Assembly (NCBI GenBank): GCA_020248945.1 | Contig: JADCGQ010000037.1 | Location: forward strand, 1 to 54,063 | Direction: 5' to 3' | Source of the DNA: Rubrivivax sp. | Lineage (GTDB): Bacteria > Pseudomonadota > Gammaproteobacteria > Burkholderiales > Burkholderiaceae_C | Length of the DNA stretch: 54,063 bases | Shown here: in pieces, positions 19,266-27,911 of the stretch | How the letters are laid out: every line of letters starts with the position of its first letter | Numbering within the stretch: position 1 is the stretch's first letter | Made by a program: the position numbers and the translations under genes | Notes under the pieces: model-generated | Seen by the model: the letters and a program-made list of their open reading frames with translations, nothing else | Told to the model about the DNA's origin: nothing | Databases searched by the model: none

Positions 19266-19916
19266 TCAAGGCTTCGGAGCCGGGGCCGGTGGGCGCGCGG
19301 GTGCACGGGCCGGAGCGGGCGCCGGTGCCGCCGCAGGGGCGGGAGCGGGTGCCGCGGCGCGCAGACGGTCGCCGATCGACTTCTGCAGGGCCTGCACCTT
19401 GGGGTCGACCAGGGGCCGCGTGTCGGCCACCAGTCGCTCGACGATGGCGCGCTGCATGTCGTTCGCCGCGCCCTGGAACTTGCGCCAGGTGGGGCTTTCG
19501 AGCGTGGCCACGATCTCGCGCAGTTCCTGCTCGCTGAATCGCTCTTCGAGCAGCGCACCGACGGTCAGCGGAGCCAGCTCGCTGGCGCGGTTGCGCACCA
19601 CGGGCACGGCGGAGTCGACGTACTTCTTGATGTCGGCGTCGATGTCTCGGCCCAGCGCCTCGCGCTTGTCTTCCGGAACGCGCTGCAGCACGGCGCCCGC
19701 CTGCTGCATCAGCTGGATGGCGGGCTGCTGCGCGATCTGCGTGGCCAGCTGCTCGATGCCGGGGGCCTGCAGCGAGAGCAGCTTGGTGATCTGTTCCTTC
19801 TTGCCTGCGCTCGTCGCGGGCGCGGTGGTGGCCGCCTGCGACCACGCGGTGCCGGGTGTCGCGCCGGCTGCCATCACGGCCGCCAGGGCCATGGCCGACC
19901 AAACCATCTTCTGCAT
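19266..19916 (-). CDS. DUF2059 domain-containing exported protein
   Basis: A 216-residue protein with a signal peptide ([27 protein letters not shown] in outline, cleaved near residue 27) and a DUF2059 helical domain including FSEQELREIVATLESPTWRKFQ. The last 35 residues are almost only Pro and Ala, probably an extended periplasmic tail. Its function is unknown. The ATG overlaps the gyrA stop (TGATG), so it is probably translationally coupled to gyrase. It occupies the place between gyrA and pheA where many Burkholderiales carry serC. Confidence 0.85.
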   Translation of the reverse strand: MQKMVWSAMALAAVMAAGATPGTAWSQAATTAPATSAGKKEQITKLLSLQAPGIEQLATQIAQQPAIQLMQQAGAVLQRVPEDKREALGRDIDADIKKYVDSAVPVVRNRASELAPLTVGALLEERFSEQELREIVATLESPTWRKFQGAANDMQRAIVERLVADTRPLVDPKVQALQKSIGDRLRAAAPAPAPAAAPAPAPARAPARPPAPAPKP

Positions 19917-22579
19917 CAGATTCCTTCCGGGCCGGACGAGCCGGCGTTGTCATCGGCGCCCTCGGCGCCTTCAGATGGGTCTCCACCCTCGGCGGGTGTG
20001 TCGTTTTCGGCAATGCGCTGCAGGCCCGAGAGCTTGGTGCCGTTGTCCAGTGCGATGAGCGTGACGCCCTGCGTGGCGCGGCCCAGCTCGCGGATCTCGG
20101 AGACGCGGGTGCGCACCAGCACGCCCTTGTCGGTGATCAGCATGATCTCGTCGGCCGGCCGCACCAGCGTGGCAGCCACCACCTTGCCGTTGCGGTCGGA
20201 CTGCTGGATGGCGATCATGCCCTTGGTGCCGCGGCCGTGCCGCGTGTACTCGACGATCGAGGTGCGCTTGCCGTAGCCGTTTTCGGTGGCGGTGAGCACG
20301 CTCTGCGTCTCGTCTTCGGCCACGAGCATGGCAATGACGTTCTGCCCCGGCTCGAGCTGCATGCCGCGCACGCCACGTGCCGTGCGCGACAGCGGCCGCA
20401 CGTCGGCCTCGTCGAAGCGCACCGCCTTGCCACCGTCGGAGAACAGCATCACGTCGTGGTGGCCGTCGGTGAGCGCGGCGCCGATGAGGTAGTCGCCTTC
20501 GTCAAGATCGACGGCAATGATGCCGGCCTTGCGCGGGTTGCTGAACTCGTCGAGCGTGGTCTTCTTGACGGTGCCCAGCGCGGTGGCCATGAACACCGTG
20601 TGGTCGGCCGGGAAGCTGCGGAACTCGCCCGTCAGCGGCAGCACCACGGTGATCTTCTCGCCCGGCTGCAGCGGGAACATGTTGACGATGGGCTTGCCGC
20701 GGCTGGCGCGGCTGCCCTGCGGCACCTCCCAGACCTTCAGCCAGTACACGCGCCCGCGATCACTGAAGCACAGGATCCAGTCGTGCGTGTTGGCGATGAA
20801 GAGCTGGTCGATCCAGTCGTCATCCTTCGTCTGCGTGGCCTGCTTGCCGCGGCCGCCGCGCTTTTGCGCGCGGTACTCGCCCAGCGCCTGGCTCTTGATG
20901 TAGCCGGTGTGGCTGAGCGTCACCACCATGTCGGCCGGGGTGATCAGGTCTTCGGTGCCGAGTTCGAGCGCGTTGCGCTCGATGTGGCTGCGGCGTGCGC
21001 CGACCTTGGTCTGGCCGAACTCCTGGCGCAGGTCGGTCAGCTCGCCGCTGATGATGGCCGTGACACGCTCAGACCGGGCGAGGATGTCCAGCAGGTCGGC
21101 GATCTGCGCCATCACCTCCTTGTACTCGCCGACGATCTTGTCCTGCTCCAGGCCCGTCAGGCGCTGCAGGCGCATCTGCAGGATCTCCTGCGCCTGGTCA
21201 TCCGACAGGCGGTACAGGCCGTCGGCCTGCAGGCCGTAGCTGGCGGGCAGGCCCTCGGGGCGGTAGGCGGCGCGGCCGCCGACGGTGTCGCCCTCGGCGC
21301 GCGTGAGCATCTCGCGCACCAGCGAGCTGTCCCAGCTCTTGGCCATCAGCGCGGCCTTGGCCACAGGCGGCGTGGGGCTCGTCTTGATGGTCTCGATGAA
21401 CTCATCGATGTTGGCCAGTGCCACCGCCAGGCCCTCGAGCACATGGCCGCGCTCGCGTGCCTTGCGCAATTCGTACACCGTGCGCCGCGTGACGACCTCG
21501 CGCCGGTGCTCGAGGAAGATCGAGACCAGGTCCTTCAGGTTGCACAGCTTGGGCTGGCCGTCGATCAGCGCCACCATGTTGATGCCGAAGGTGTCCTGCA
21601 GCTGCGTCTGCTTGTACAGGTTGTTCAGCACCACCTCGGGCACTTCGCCGCGCTTGAGCTCGATCACCACGCGCATGCCGGACTTGTCGGACTCGTCCTG
21701 GATGTGGCTGATGCCTTCGAGCTTTTTCTCGTGAACCAGCTCGGCGATGCGCTCGAGCAGGCTCTTCTTGTTCACCTGGTAGGGGATCTCGTCGACGATG
21801 ATCGACTGGCGCGAGCCCTTGTCGATATCTTCAAAGTGGCACTTCGCGCGCATCACCACCTTGCCGCGGCCGGTGCGGTAGCCCTCGCGCACGCCGTTCA
21901 AGCCGTAGATGATGCCGGCGGTGGGGAAATCAGGCGCCGGGATCAGCTCCATCAGCTCGTCGACCGAGGCGTCCGGGTTCTTCAGCAGGTGCAGGCAGGC
22001 GTCCACCACTTCGTTGAGGTTGTGCGGCGGAATGTTCGTGGCCATGCCGACTGCGATGCCCGCGCTGCCGTTGACCAGCAGGTTCGGCAGCCGCGTCGGC
22101 AGCACCGTGGGCTCGCTCTCGCTGCCGTCGTAGTTGGGCGCGAAGTCGACGGTTTCCTTGTCGATGTCGGCCAGCATCTCGTGCGCGATGCGCGACAGGC
22201 GGATCTCGGTGTAGCGCATCGCCGCGGCGTTGTCGCCGTCGACGCTGCCGAAGTTGCCCTGGCCGTCGACCAGCATGTGGCGCAGGGAGAAATCCTGCGC
22301 CATGCGCACGATGGTGTCGTACACCGCCGTGTCGCCGTGCGGGTGGTACTTGCCGATGACGTCGCCGACGATGCGGGCACTCTTCTTGTAAGGGCGGTTC
22401 CAGTGGTTGGACAGCTCGTGCATGGCGAACAGCACTCGCCTGTGCACGGGTTTGAGGCCGTCCCTCGCGTCGGGCAAGGCGCGGCCCACGATCACGCTCA
22501 TGGCGTAATCGAGGTACGACCGGCGCATCTCCTCTTCGAGGCTGGTGGGAAGTGTTTCCTTGGCGAACGGGGAGCTCAT
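19916..22579 (-). CDS. gyrA: DNA gyrase subunit A
   Basis: An 887-residue subunit of the ATP-dependent topoisomerase that introduces negative supercoils. The N-terminal breakage-reunion domain contains the catalytic tyrosine in MRYTEIRL (about Y123), and the C-terminal beta-pinwheel carries the GyrA box QKRGGRG. In the quinolone-resistance region the residue equivalent to E. coli Ser83 is Thr (T84 here, PHGDTAVYD) and Asp87 is kept; Thr is the usual residue in several Burkholderiales, so this alone is not evidence of resistance. The C-terminus is acidic. The start [18 protein letters not shown] fits the family; upstream in-frame sequence looks non-coding. Confidence 0.97.
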   Translation of the reverse strand: MSSPFAKETLPTSLEEEMRRSYLDYAMSVIVGRALPDARDGLKPVHRRVLFAMHELSNHWNRPYKKSARIVGDVIGKYHPHGDTAVYDTIVRMAQDFSLRHMLVDGQGNFGSVDGDNAAAMRYTEIRLSRIAHEMLADIDKETVDFAPNYDGSESEPTVLPTRLPNLLVNGSAGIAVGMATNIPPHNLNEVVDACLHLLKNPDASVDELMELIPAPDFPTAGIIYGLNGVREGYRTGRGKVVMRAKCHFEDIDKGSRQSIIVDEIPYQVNKKSLLERIAELVHEKKLEGISHIQDESDKSGMRVVIELKRGEVPEVVLNNLYKQTQLQDTFGINMVALIDGQPKLCNLKDLVSIFLEHRREVVTRRTVYELRKARERGHVLEGLAVALANIDEFIETIKTSPTPPVAKAALMAKSWDSSLVREMLTRAEGDTVGGRAAYRPEGLPASYGLQADGLYRLSDDQAQEILQMRLQRLTGLEQDKIVGEYKEVMAQIADLLDILARSERVTAIISGELTDLRQEFGQTKVGARRSHIERNALELGTEDLITPADMVVTLSHTGYIKSQALGEYRAQKRGGRGKQATQTKDDDWIDQLFIANTHDWILCFSDRGRVYWLKVWEVPQGSRASRGKPIVNMFPLQPGEKITVVLPLTGEFRSFPADHTVFMATALGTVKKTTLDEFSNPRKAGIIAVDLDEGDYLIGAALTDGHHDVMLFSDGGKAVRFDEADVRPLSRTARGVRGMQLEPGQNVIAMLVAEDETQSVLTATENGYGKRTSIVEYTRHGRGTKGMIAIQQSDRNGKVVAATLVRPADEIMLITDKGVLVRTRVSEIRELGRATQGVTLIALDNGTKLSGLQRIAENDTPAEGGDPSEGAEGADDNAGSSGPEGI

Positions 22580-22655
22580 GCGGCGGCGCAGGTGACTCCG
22601 GCACGCGGGTCTCGCGGCGCACCGAAGCGGAAGGAATCGAGGGACGAAGCTCCGG

Positions 22656-22684
22656 ATTCTACGGGCGCAAACCCTGTCGCAGAA
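22656..22684 (-). promoter_or_regulatory. Candidate gyrA promoter
   Basis: On the minus strand a good -10 hexamer TAGAAT (22656-22661) lies 77 bp upstream of the gyrA start, with a weak -35 (TTCTGC) 17 bp further upstream. Only the -10 is convincing. Confidence 0.3.
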
Positions 22685-22878
22685 GCGCAACAGGCGCCGG
22701 GGCTGCCTCGACCGGACAGTCCAAAATCAGGCTCGGCCGAAGTCGTATGGCACAATGATTCGTCATTGCCAAGTGCCTGCGGCAGCGGGAATTGACGCGC
22801 TTGCATGGCTCCGGTTCATCGCTTGTCGTTTTGGACGTTTCGCAGGCTTATCTGCGGCATTCCTCGAGAGGAGAATCA

Positions 22879-23604
22879 ATGAAGAAATTGAACAAGGTGG
22901 CACTGCTGTTTGCGGCAGCCGCTCTTGCCGCCCCGGTCACGTCCTACGCGCAAGCGAGGACGATCGACAACTGGCGCGCCAGCGACGGCACCGTTTGGAA
23001 GAACGGCACCAACGAGCTCTGCTGGCGCGATGCCGGCTGGACTCCGGCCACCGCCGACCCGGCCTGCGACGGCGCGATCAAGCCGCCGCCGCCCCCGCCG
23101 CCGCCGGCCCCGCGTGTGGTTGCGCCCCCGCCTCCGCCCCCGGCTGCTCCGCCGGTCGTGGCTGTGGCACCGCCGCCCGCTCCCGTGGCACGCGTCGCTC
23201 CGCCGCCCCCGCCGCCCCCGCCGCCCCCGCCCGCTCCGGTGAGCGAGAAGGTCACCTTCGCCGCTGACTCGTTCTTCGCTGCCGGTTCGTCGGCTCTGAA
23301 CGCCGAGTCGCAGGCCAAGCTGGCCGACCTGGTCGACAAGACCAAGGGCGTGAACCTCGAGGTCATCATCGCCGTGGGTCACACCGACTCCACCGGCAGT
23401 GCGGCTGCGAACCAGCGCATCTCGAGCGCTCGTGCCGAATCGGTGAAGAAGTTCCTTACCGGCAAGGGCATCGAAGCCAACCGCATCTACACCGAAGGCA
23501 AGGGCTCGGCCCAGCCGGCCGCCGACAACAAGACGGCCGAAGGCCGCGCGAAGAACCGTCGCGTGGAAGTGGAAGTCGTCGGTACGCGCACCCGCCGTCC
23601 TTGA
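22879..23604 (+). CDS. OmpA family outer-membrane protein with polyproline linker
   Basis: A 241-residue exported protein with a signal peptide ending at TSYAQA. A short N-terminal module with two cysteines follows (TIDNWRASDGTVWKNG... LCWRDAGW), then a linker with proline runs of 8, 6 and 11 residues, then a C-terminal OmpA-like peptidoglycan-binding domain (VAVGHTDSTGSAAANQRIS with the conserved Asp and Arg). There is no long transmembrane beta-barrel, so it resembles the short Burkholderiales OmpA-type proteins rather than E. coli OmpA. The start is well supported by GAGAGGAGAA just upstream. It is divergent from gyrA and followed by a terminator, indicating a single-gene transcript. Confidence 0.9.
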   Translation: MKKLNKVALLFAAAALAAPVTSYAQARTIDNWRASDGTVWKNGTNELCWRDAGWTPATADPACDGAIKPPPPPPPPAPRVVAPPPPPPAAPPVVAVAPPPAPVARVAPPPPPPPPPPPAPVSEKVTFAADSFFAAGSSALNAESQAKLADLVDKTKGVNLEVIIAVGHTDSTGSAAANQRISSARAESVKKFLTGKGIEANRIYTEGKGSAQPAADNKTAEGRAKNRRVEVEVVGTRTRRP

Positions 23605-23644
23605 CCGCAAGCCCGCCTGGCTCACGCTGGGCTGGTCTGCACGG

Positions 23645-23669
23645 AGCCCCGCCTTGGCGGGGCTTTTTC
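23645..23669 (+). terminator. Rho-independent terminator after the ompA-like gene
   Basis: AGCCCCGCC pairs with GGCGGGGCT across a very short loop and runs into TTTTTC, 41 bp after the stop codon. This is a textbook intrinsic terminator. Confidence 0.9.
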
Positions 23670-23712
23670 TTGCCCACGATTTGTTGCTCGGGGGCTCGCT
23701 ACCATCGGCTGC

Positions 23713-24414
23713 ATGAACAACGTCGACGCCCAGGAACTGGCCAAATTCAGCGATCTCGCCCACCGCTGGTGGGATCCGGAGAGTGAGTTCCGTCCATTGC
23801 ACCAGATCAACCCCTTGCGCCTGGAGTGGATCGATGAACTCGCCACGCTCAAGGGCAAGCGCGTGCTCGACGTGGGTTGCGGCGGCGGCATCCTGGCCGA
23901 GGCCATGGCGCGGCGGGCGGTGCACGTAACCGGCATCGACCTCGCCGCCAAGCCGCTGGGCGTGGCCCGGCTGCATGCGCTGGAGGCCGAGGTCGACAAC
24001 ATCGACTACCGCGAGATCGCCACCGAAGCGCTGGCCGCGGAGGCGCCGGGCGCCTTTGATGTCGTCACCTGCATGGAGATGCTCGAGCACGTGCCCGACC
24101 CCTCGGCGGTGGTCCGTGCCTGTGCCCAGCTGGCACGACCGGGGGGCTGGGTCTTCTTCAGCACACTGAACCGCAACCCGAAGTCCTTTCTCTTTGCCAT
24201 CGTCGGTGCCGAGTACGTGCTGCGCCTGCTGCCGCGTGGCACCCACGAGTACGCCAAGTTCATCCGCCCCAGCGAGCTGGCGCGCTGGTGCCGCGACGCC
24301 GGGCTGGCGACGCAGTCCAGCCGCGGCATGGAATACAACCCGCTGACGCGGCGCTACTGGATGAGCGGCGACACCAGCGTGAACTACCTGCTGGCCTGCC
24401 GCCGGCCGGGCTGA
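23713..24414 (+). CDS. ubiG: Ubiquinone biosynthesis O-methyltransferase
   Basis: A 233-residue SAM-dependent methyltransferase of the UbiG type, which performs both O-methylations in ubiquinone synthesis. The N-terminus [29 protein letters not shown] is diagnostic; the SAM-binding motif I is [16 protein letters not shown], and [14 protein letters not shown] follows. Its place between an ompA-like gene and gph is conserved in Burkholderiales. Confidence 0.96.
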   Translation: MNNVDAQELAKFSDLAHRWWDPESEFRPLHQINPLRLEWIDELATLKGKRVLDVGCGGGILAEAMARRAVHVTGIDLAAKPLGVARLHALEAEVDNIDYREIATEALAAEAPGAFDVVTCMEMLEHVPDPSAVVRACAQLARPGGWVFFSTLNRNPKSFLFAIVGAEYVLRLLPRGTHEYAKFIRPSELARWCRDAGLATQSSRGMEYNPLTRRYWMSGDTSVNYLLACRRPG

Positions 24415-24437
24415 GTGCAGCGCACGGCGTCCCTGCC

Positions 24438-25100
24438 ATGACACGGCCTGCCGCGCTGCTGTTCGATCTCGACGGCACCCTCGTCGACAGCGCCCCCGAT
24501 CTGGCCGGCGCGGCCAACGATCTGCTCGCGGCGCGCCAGCGCCCGCCCTGCGACTACCCGCTGCTGCGCCCACACGCCGGCTCGGGCGCCCGCGGGATGA
24601 TCGGTGCGGCCTTCGGGCTGGCGCCCGGCGACGCGGGCTACGACGCCCTGCGCGACGAGTTCCTGCAGGTCTACGCGACGCGGCTGTTGCGCCACACACA
24701 ACTGTTCGACGAGGTCTCGGCCGTGTTCGAGGCGCTGCAGGCCGCTGGCGTGCCGATCGGCATCGTCACCAACAAGGCACTGCACCTGGCCGCGCCGCTG
24801 GTCGACGGGCTCGGCCTGCGCCCGCCGGCCCGGGTGCTGATCGGCGGCGACAGCACGCCGCACACCAAGCCGCACCCGGCGCCTTTGTGGGCCGGTTGCC
24901 AGGCCCTGGGCGTGGAAGCCGCGCAGTGCGTGTACGTGGGCGACGACCCGCGCGACATGCGCGCCGCCCGTGCCGCCGGCATGGCGGGCTGGGCCGCGGC
25001 CTGGGGCTACCTGGGCGTGGCCGAGCCCGTGTCGGCCTGGGGTGCCCAGGCGGTGCTCGATTCACCGAGCGAGGTCTTGAAACGGCTCGGACTGGCCTAA
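24438..25100 (+). CDS. gph: Phosphoglycolate phosphatase (HAD family)
   Basis: A 220-residue HAD hydrolase that dephosphorylates 2-phosphoglycolate. It shows motif I (LLFDLDGTLVDSAPDL, with nucleophile and acid/base aspartates), motif II (IVTNK), the lysine in TKPHP and motif IV (YVGDDPRDMRAA). The start MTRPAALLFDLDG is the only one that gives the expected N-terminus. It lies 23 bp after ubiG and is probably co-transcribed with it. The end of the gene overlaps the putative tmRNA promoter. HAD substrate specificity is hard to fix from sequence, but the gene context supports Gph. Confidence 0.88.
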   Translation: MTRPAALLFDLDGTLVDSAPDLAGAANDLLAARQRPPCDYPLLRPHAGSGARGMIGAAFGLAPGDAGYDALRDEFLQVYATRLLRHTQLFDEVSAVFEALQAAGVPIGIVTNKALHLAAPLVDGLGLRPPARVLIGGDSTPHTKPHPAPLWAGCQALGVEAAQCVYVGDDPRDMRAARAAGMAGWAAAWGYLGVAEPVSAWGAQAVLDSPSEVLKRLGLA

Positions 25101-25103
25101 ACT
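25077..25103 (+). promoter_or_regulatory. Candidate tmRNA promoter inside the end of gph
   Basis: TTGAAA (25077-25082) and TAAACT (25098-25103) are separated by 15 bp and lie about 10 bp before the mature tmRNA 5' end. The spacing is shorter than ideal. The -10 element contains the gph stop codon. Confidence 0.4.
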
Positions 25104-25112
25104 CCGAGGTCT

Positions 25113-25487
25113 GGGTCCGACCTGGCTTCGACGTGGGTGCGGAGTCGGCGCGGGGCATGCCGAGCACCAGTTCGCTCGTAAATCCACTGGAAACAAAGTA
25201 ACTGCGAACGACGAACGTTTCGCCCTCGCCGCTTAAACACCGGTGAGCCTCGCAACAGTTGGCCGATGGGCTGGGTCTGACGGGTCAAACCTGAAGGCTG
25301 CGGGGTCATACACATTGGCTCGTCCTGCCGTGAGTCATTCGCGGCGGGCCTAAAACCAAATGACTCGGGGTCTCGGTAGCGTGCTGCTGCGCGATCGGGG
25401 CCCTCAAATCCAAATCAGACAGCTACGCATGTAGAACCGTCCGGTGATGGCTTGCGGACGGGGGTTCGATTCCCCCCGGATCCACCA
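25113..25487 (+). ncRNA. ssrA: Transfer-messenger RNA (tmRNA)
   Basis: A 375-nt tmRNA. The 5' end GGGTCCG pairs with CGGATCC near the 3' end to form the acceptor stem (one G-U pair), followed by encoded ACCA. The tRNA-like T arm GGTTCGATTCC lies near the 3' end, and the conserved GACCTGGCTTCGACGTGG follows the 5' strand. The tag frame begins at the GCG at 25204 and reads ANDERFALAA then TAA (25234-25236), the tag typical of Burkholderiales. Together with SmpB it rescues stalled ribosomes and marks the nascent chain for proteolysis. Confidence 0.97.
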
Positions 25488-25492
25488 CGCAC

Positions 25493-25524
25493 AAGGGCTC
25501 GGATGATCTCCGGGCCCTTCTTTT
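25493..25524 (+). terminator. Rho-independent terminator of tmRNA
   Basis: AAGGGCTCGGA and TCCGGGCCCTT form an 11-bp stem with one G-T pair and a 5-nt loop, followed by CTTTT, five bases after the tmRNA 3' end. Confidence 0.9.
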
Positions 25525-25663
25525 GTCTGCGACTCCCGCGCCGCAAGCGCGAGACGACCCGACCTGCTCGAGTTGAGTTGGGTCAAGCCTCGTGGCATGC
25601 ACGGGGCGCAAAGTGCCTGTGGCATCCCCGCGAAGGCCAGGGCTGGGGTGCAGGAGAAACACC

Positions 25664-26848
25664 ATGAGTGGCGAGCACGGTTTCTCGATCGGGCGGGGGT
25701 GGCGCCTGTGCGCTTGGGTGTTGTTGCTGGCGGCTTGCGGTGATCCGTATCGCGAACTGACGCCGCTCGAACAGCACATCTACCTCGACCCCACCCCCGT
25801 GCTGGCGCCGGTGGCCTTCGACCGCGTCGGCATGGGCTACGGCCCGAGTTGCATGCTTGCGGCCGCCGGTCAGGCTTGGTGTTGGGGGCGCAACGAGTAC
25901 GGCGAACTGGGCGCGGTCACGACCGAACGCTGCGCCGGCGGCAACATCCCGTGCAGCTGGCAGCCGCTGACAGTGGTGACTCCCTTGCGCTTCACGTCGC
26001 TGAGCCCGGCCGAACGCCACAGCTGCGGGCTCGACGCCACCGGCGCCGCTTGGTGCTGGGGCTTCGGCGGCGGCGGGCAGCTGGGCGACGGCCGGCGGCT
26101 CGACAGCTCGGCCCCAGTGGCCGTGGCCGGCAGTCACCGGTTCGTGCAGCTCGACGCCGGCCGCCTGGGCCGCCCGAGTTGCGGGCTGGACGAAGCCGGC
26201 GTGGCTTGGTGCTGGGGGCCCGACGCACTGCCGCCCGGCAGCACCACGCTCGCCACCACGCCGGTGGCCGTGGCCGCCGCGCAGCGTTTCGTCGCCATCG
26301 GTGCCGGTGACGGCTACGCCTGCGGGCTCGATGCCAGCGGCCAGATCTGGTACTGGGGCAGAAACACCATGGGCCAGCTGGGCAACGGCGGCGAAGGCTC
26401 GTCGGCGACGCCGGTGGCGGTGAGCACCGGCCAGCGCTTCGCTGCACTGGCGGTGGGTGGATGGTTCAGTTGCGGCCTTACCTCGGCCGGCTCGGCGTGG
26501 TGCTGGGGCTTCGGTGGCGCCTTGGGTGACGGCACGGCCATCACCCGGCTAACGCCGGTGGCGGTGGCCGGCAGCCATGTCTTTGCCAGCCTGAGCGCCG
26601 GCTACCAGCACGCCTGCGGCCTGAAGGCCGACGGCAGTGCCTGGTGCTGGGGCATGACCGCGCTGGTGGGGTCTGGCGCCAAGGATCCGTTCACCATGCT
26701 GAGCCCGGTGCCCGTCAGCGGCGGGCATCGTTTCCGCACCCTCCAGGCAGGCGGCTTTGCCACCTGTGCCATCCGGCAGGACGGCTTGCCGATGTGCTGG
26801 GGCATCAACAGCTACGGCAGCGTGGGCCAGTCCAACGTGGACCGCTGA
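25664..26848 (+). CDS. RCC1-repeat lipoprotein
   Basis: A 394-residue protein with an N-terminal signal and lipobox (VLLLAACGD, lipidated Cys about 26), so probably anchored in an envelope membrane. The rest is about seven RCC1-type repeats of roughly 50 residues, each with a core such as HSCGLDATGAAWCWG followed by a GQLGDG-like turn, predicting a seven-bladed beta-propeller. Six of the seven repeats carry two cysteines at matching positions (one has Tyr in place of the second), which suggests disulfides in an oxidising compartment. A ribosome-binding site (CAGGAGAA) precedes the ATG. The partner is unknown; RCC1 propellers usually mediate binding. It is a single-gene unit after the tmRNA terminator. 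Confidence 0.82.
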   Translation: MSGEHGFSIGRGWRLCAWVLLLAACGDPYRELTPLEQHIYLDPTPVLAPVAFDRVGMGYGPSCMLAAAGQAWCWGRNEYGELGAVTTERCAGGNIPCSWQPLTVVTPLRFTSLSPAERHSCGLDATGAAWCWGFGGGGQLGDGRRLDSSAPVAVAGSHRFVQLDAGRLGRPSCGLDEAGVAWCWGPDALPPGSTTLATTPVAVAAAQRFVAIGAGDGYACGLDASGQIWYWGRNTMGQLGNGGEGSSATPVAVSTGQRFAALAVGGWFSCGLTSAGSAWCWGFGGALGDGTAITRLTPVAVAGSHVFASLSAGYQHACGLKADGSAWCWGMTALVGSGAKDPFTMLSPVPVSGGHRFRTLQAGGFATCAIRQDGLPMCWGINSYGSVGQSNVDR

Positions 26849-26857
26849 GCATCGGTG

Positions 26858-26876
26858 GCAGCCGCTGAGCGGCTGC
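26858..26876 (+). terminator. Hairpin after the RCC1 gene
   Basis: GCAGCCGC, loop TGA, GCGGCTGC forms a perfect 8-bp stem 10 bp after the stop codon. No T-run follows, so intrinsic termination is uncertain. Confidence 0.35.
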
Positions 26877-26975
26877 TCTGGTGGGGCTGCGCTTGATACG
26901 CCGCAACTCGATCGGGTCGTTGCCGCAGGAACATCGCGCCAGAGGTTCCACCACCCCTGAAGGAGACGCTACGCC

Positions 26976-27473
26976 ATGAAGAAGATCCTGCTCTCAGCGG
27001 CGGCCCTGCTGGCCACCGCCGCGGCGCTGGCGCAGACCAGCACCGCGACGCACACCGTGCGCGTGCTCACGCCCGAAGCCGCGCAGAGGGCCGTCAACGC
27101 GGCCATGGCCGAATGCCGCCGGCAAGGCTTTCAGGTGGCGGTGGCGGTGGTCGACCGCTCGGGCGTGACGCAGGCCCTGCTGCGCGACCGCTTCGCCGGC
27201 GCGCACACGCCCACGGTGGCCGCCGACAAGGCCTGGACGGCGGTGAGCTTCCGCACCAGCACCACCGACCTGGCGCGTGCCACGCAGGCGGGCCAGCCCT
27301 CGTCGGGCCTGCGCAGCGTGCCGCGCTTCACGGGCGTGGGCGGCGGCCTCAACTTCGAGGCCGGCGGCTCCATCGTCGGTGGCATCGGCGTCTCGGGAGC
27401 GCCCAGCGGCGATGCGGACGACAGCTGCGCCAAGGCCGGCATCGCGGCGCTGCGCGACGACCTGGAGCTCTGA
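26976..27473 (+). CDS. GlcG/HbpS family (DUF336) exported protein
   Basis: A 165-residue protein with a signal peptide (MKKILLSAAALLATAAALAQ) and a GlcG/HbpS-like domain: LTPEAAQRAVNAAMAECRRQGFQVAVAVVDRSG, AADKAWTAVSFR and the Gly-rich NFEAGGSIVGGIGVSG. Relatives bind haem or small corrinoid-like ligands, or are of unknown function. A ribosome-binding site (GAAGGAGA) lies before the ATG. Export to the periplasm is clear; the ligand is not. Confidence 0.8.
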   Translation: MKKILLSAAALLATAAALAQTSTATHTVRVLTPEAAQRAVNAAMAECRRQGFQVAVAVVDRSGVTQALLRDRFAGAHTPTVAADKAWTAVSFRTSTTDLARATQAGQPSSGLRSVPRFTGVGGGLNFEAGGSIVGGIGVSGAPSGDADDSCAKAGIAALRDDLEL

Positions 27474-27499
27474 GCCGCGGGGCGGCCCGCCGGGGCTGC

Positions 27500-27865
27500 T
27501 CAGCCCGGTGTGCGTGCAGCCCAGTCGGCGGGGTCGAAGCCGACGGTGAGCGCCCCGTCGGGCCACTGCACCACCGGGCGCTTGATGACGCTGGGCTGTG
27601 CCTGCATCAGCGCCACGGCGCCGGCGTCTTGCCCGGCTGCGGCACGGGCCGCGTCATCGAGGGCGCGCCAGGTGCTGCCCTTGCGGTTGAGCAGCTGTTC
27701 CGCGCCCACGGCCGCCAGCCACTGCCTGAGCGTGGCTTCGGCCGGCGCCGCTTTCTTGAAGTCGATGAACTCGTGCGCCACGCCGCGGGCGGCCAGCCAG
27801 GCGCGCGCCTTCTTCACCGTGTCGCAGTTCGGGATGCCGTGGAGCCGGGCTTGGGGCGATGTCAT
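27500..27865 (-). CDS. ArsC/Spx-family (YffB-like) reductase
   Basis: A 121-residue thioredoxin-fold protein of the ArsC/Spx/YffB group. It starts with LHGIPNCDTVKKARAWL and carries one cysteine at the active-site position, then the cis-proline region SVIKRPVV. It keeps the basic residues common to the family but lacks the extra cysteines of classical arsenate reductases, so the YffB type is more likely than true arsenate reduction. A start five codons upstream (MYDAA) is also possible. It converges on the GlcG-like gene. Confidence 0.8.
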   Translation of the reverse strand: MTSPQARLHGIPNCDTVKKARAWLAARGVAHEFIDFKKAAPAEATLRQWLAAVGAEQLLNRKGSTWRALDDAARAAAGQDAGAVALMQAQPSVIKRPVVQWPDGALTVGFDPADWAARTPG

Positions 27866-27911
27866 CGCGGCATCGTACAAGCCCGGCGGTCGCGGCGCCG
27901 CCGCTGCCGCT

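Noticed and set aside
19266..19558. A longer N-terminus for pheA extending into the preceding gene
   Set aside because: The extra sequence is the Arg/Ser/Pro-rich shadow of the DUF2059 gene; the GTG at 19228 gives the proper chorismate mutase N-terminus.
19916..22579. Thr at the quinolone-resistance position of GyrA as a resistance mutation
   Set aside because: Thr at the position equivalent to E. coli Ser83 is the normal residue in several Burkholderiales, and the equivalent of Asp87 is unchanged.
25440..25663. tmRNA 3' end as an integration site for a genomic island
   Set aside because: No integrase gene and no second copy of the tmRNA 3' end were seen downstream; the RCC1 gene follows after a normal terminator.
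27500..27865. Arsenate resistance function for the ArsC-like gene
   Set aside because: There is no arsR, arsB or acr3 nearby and the protein fits the YffB/Spx-like branch.
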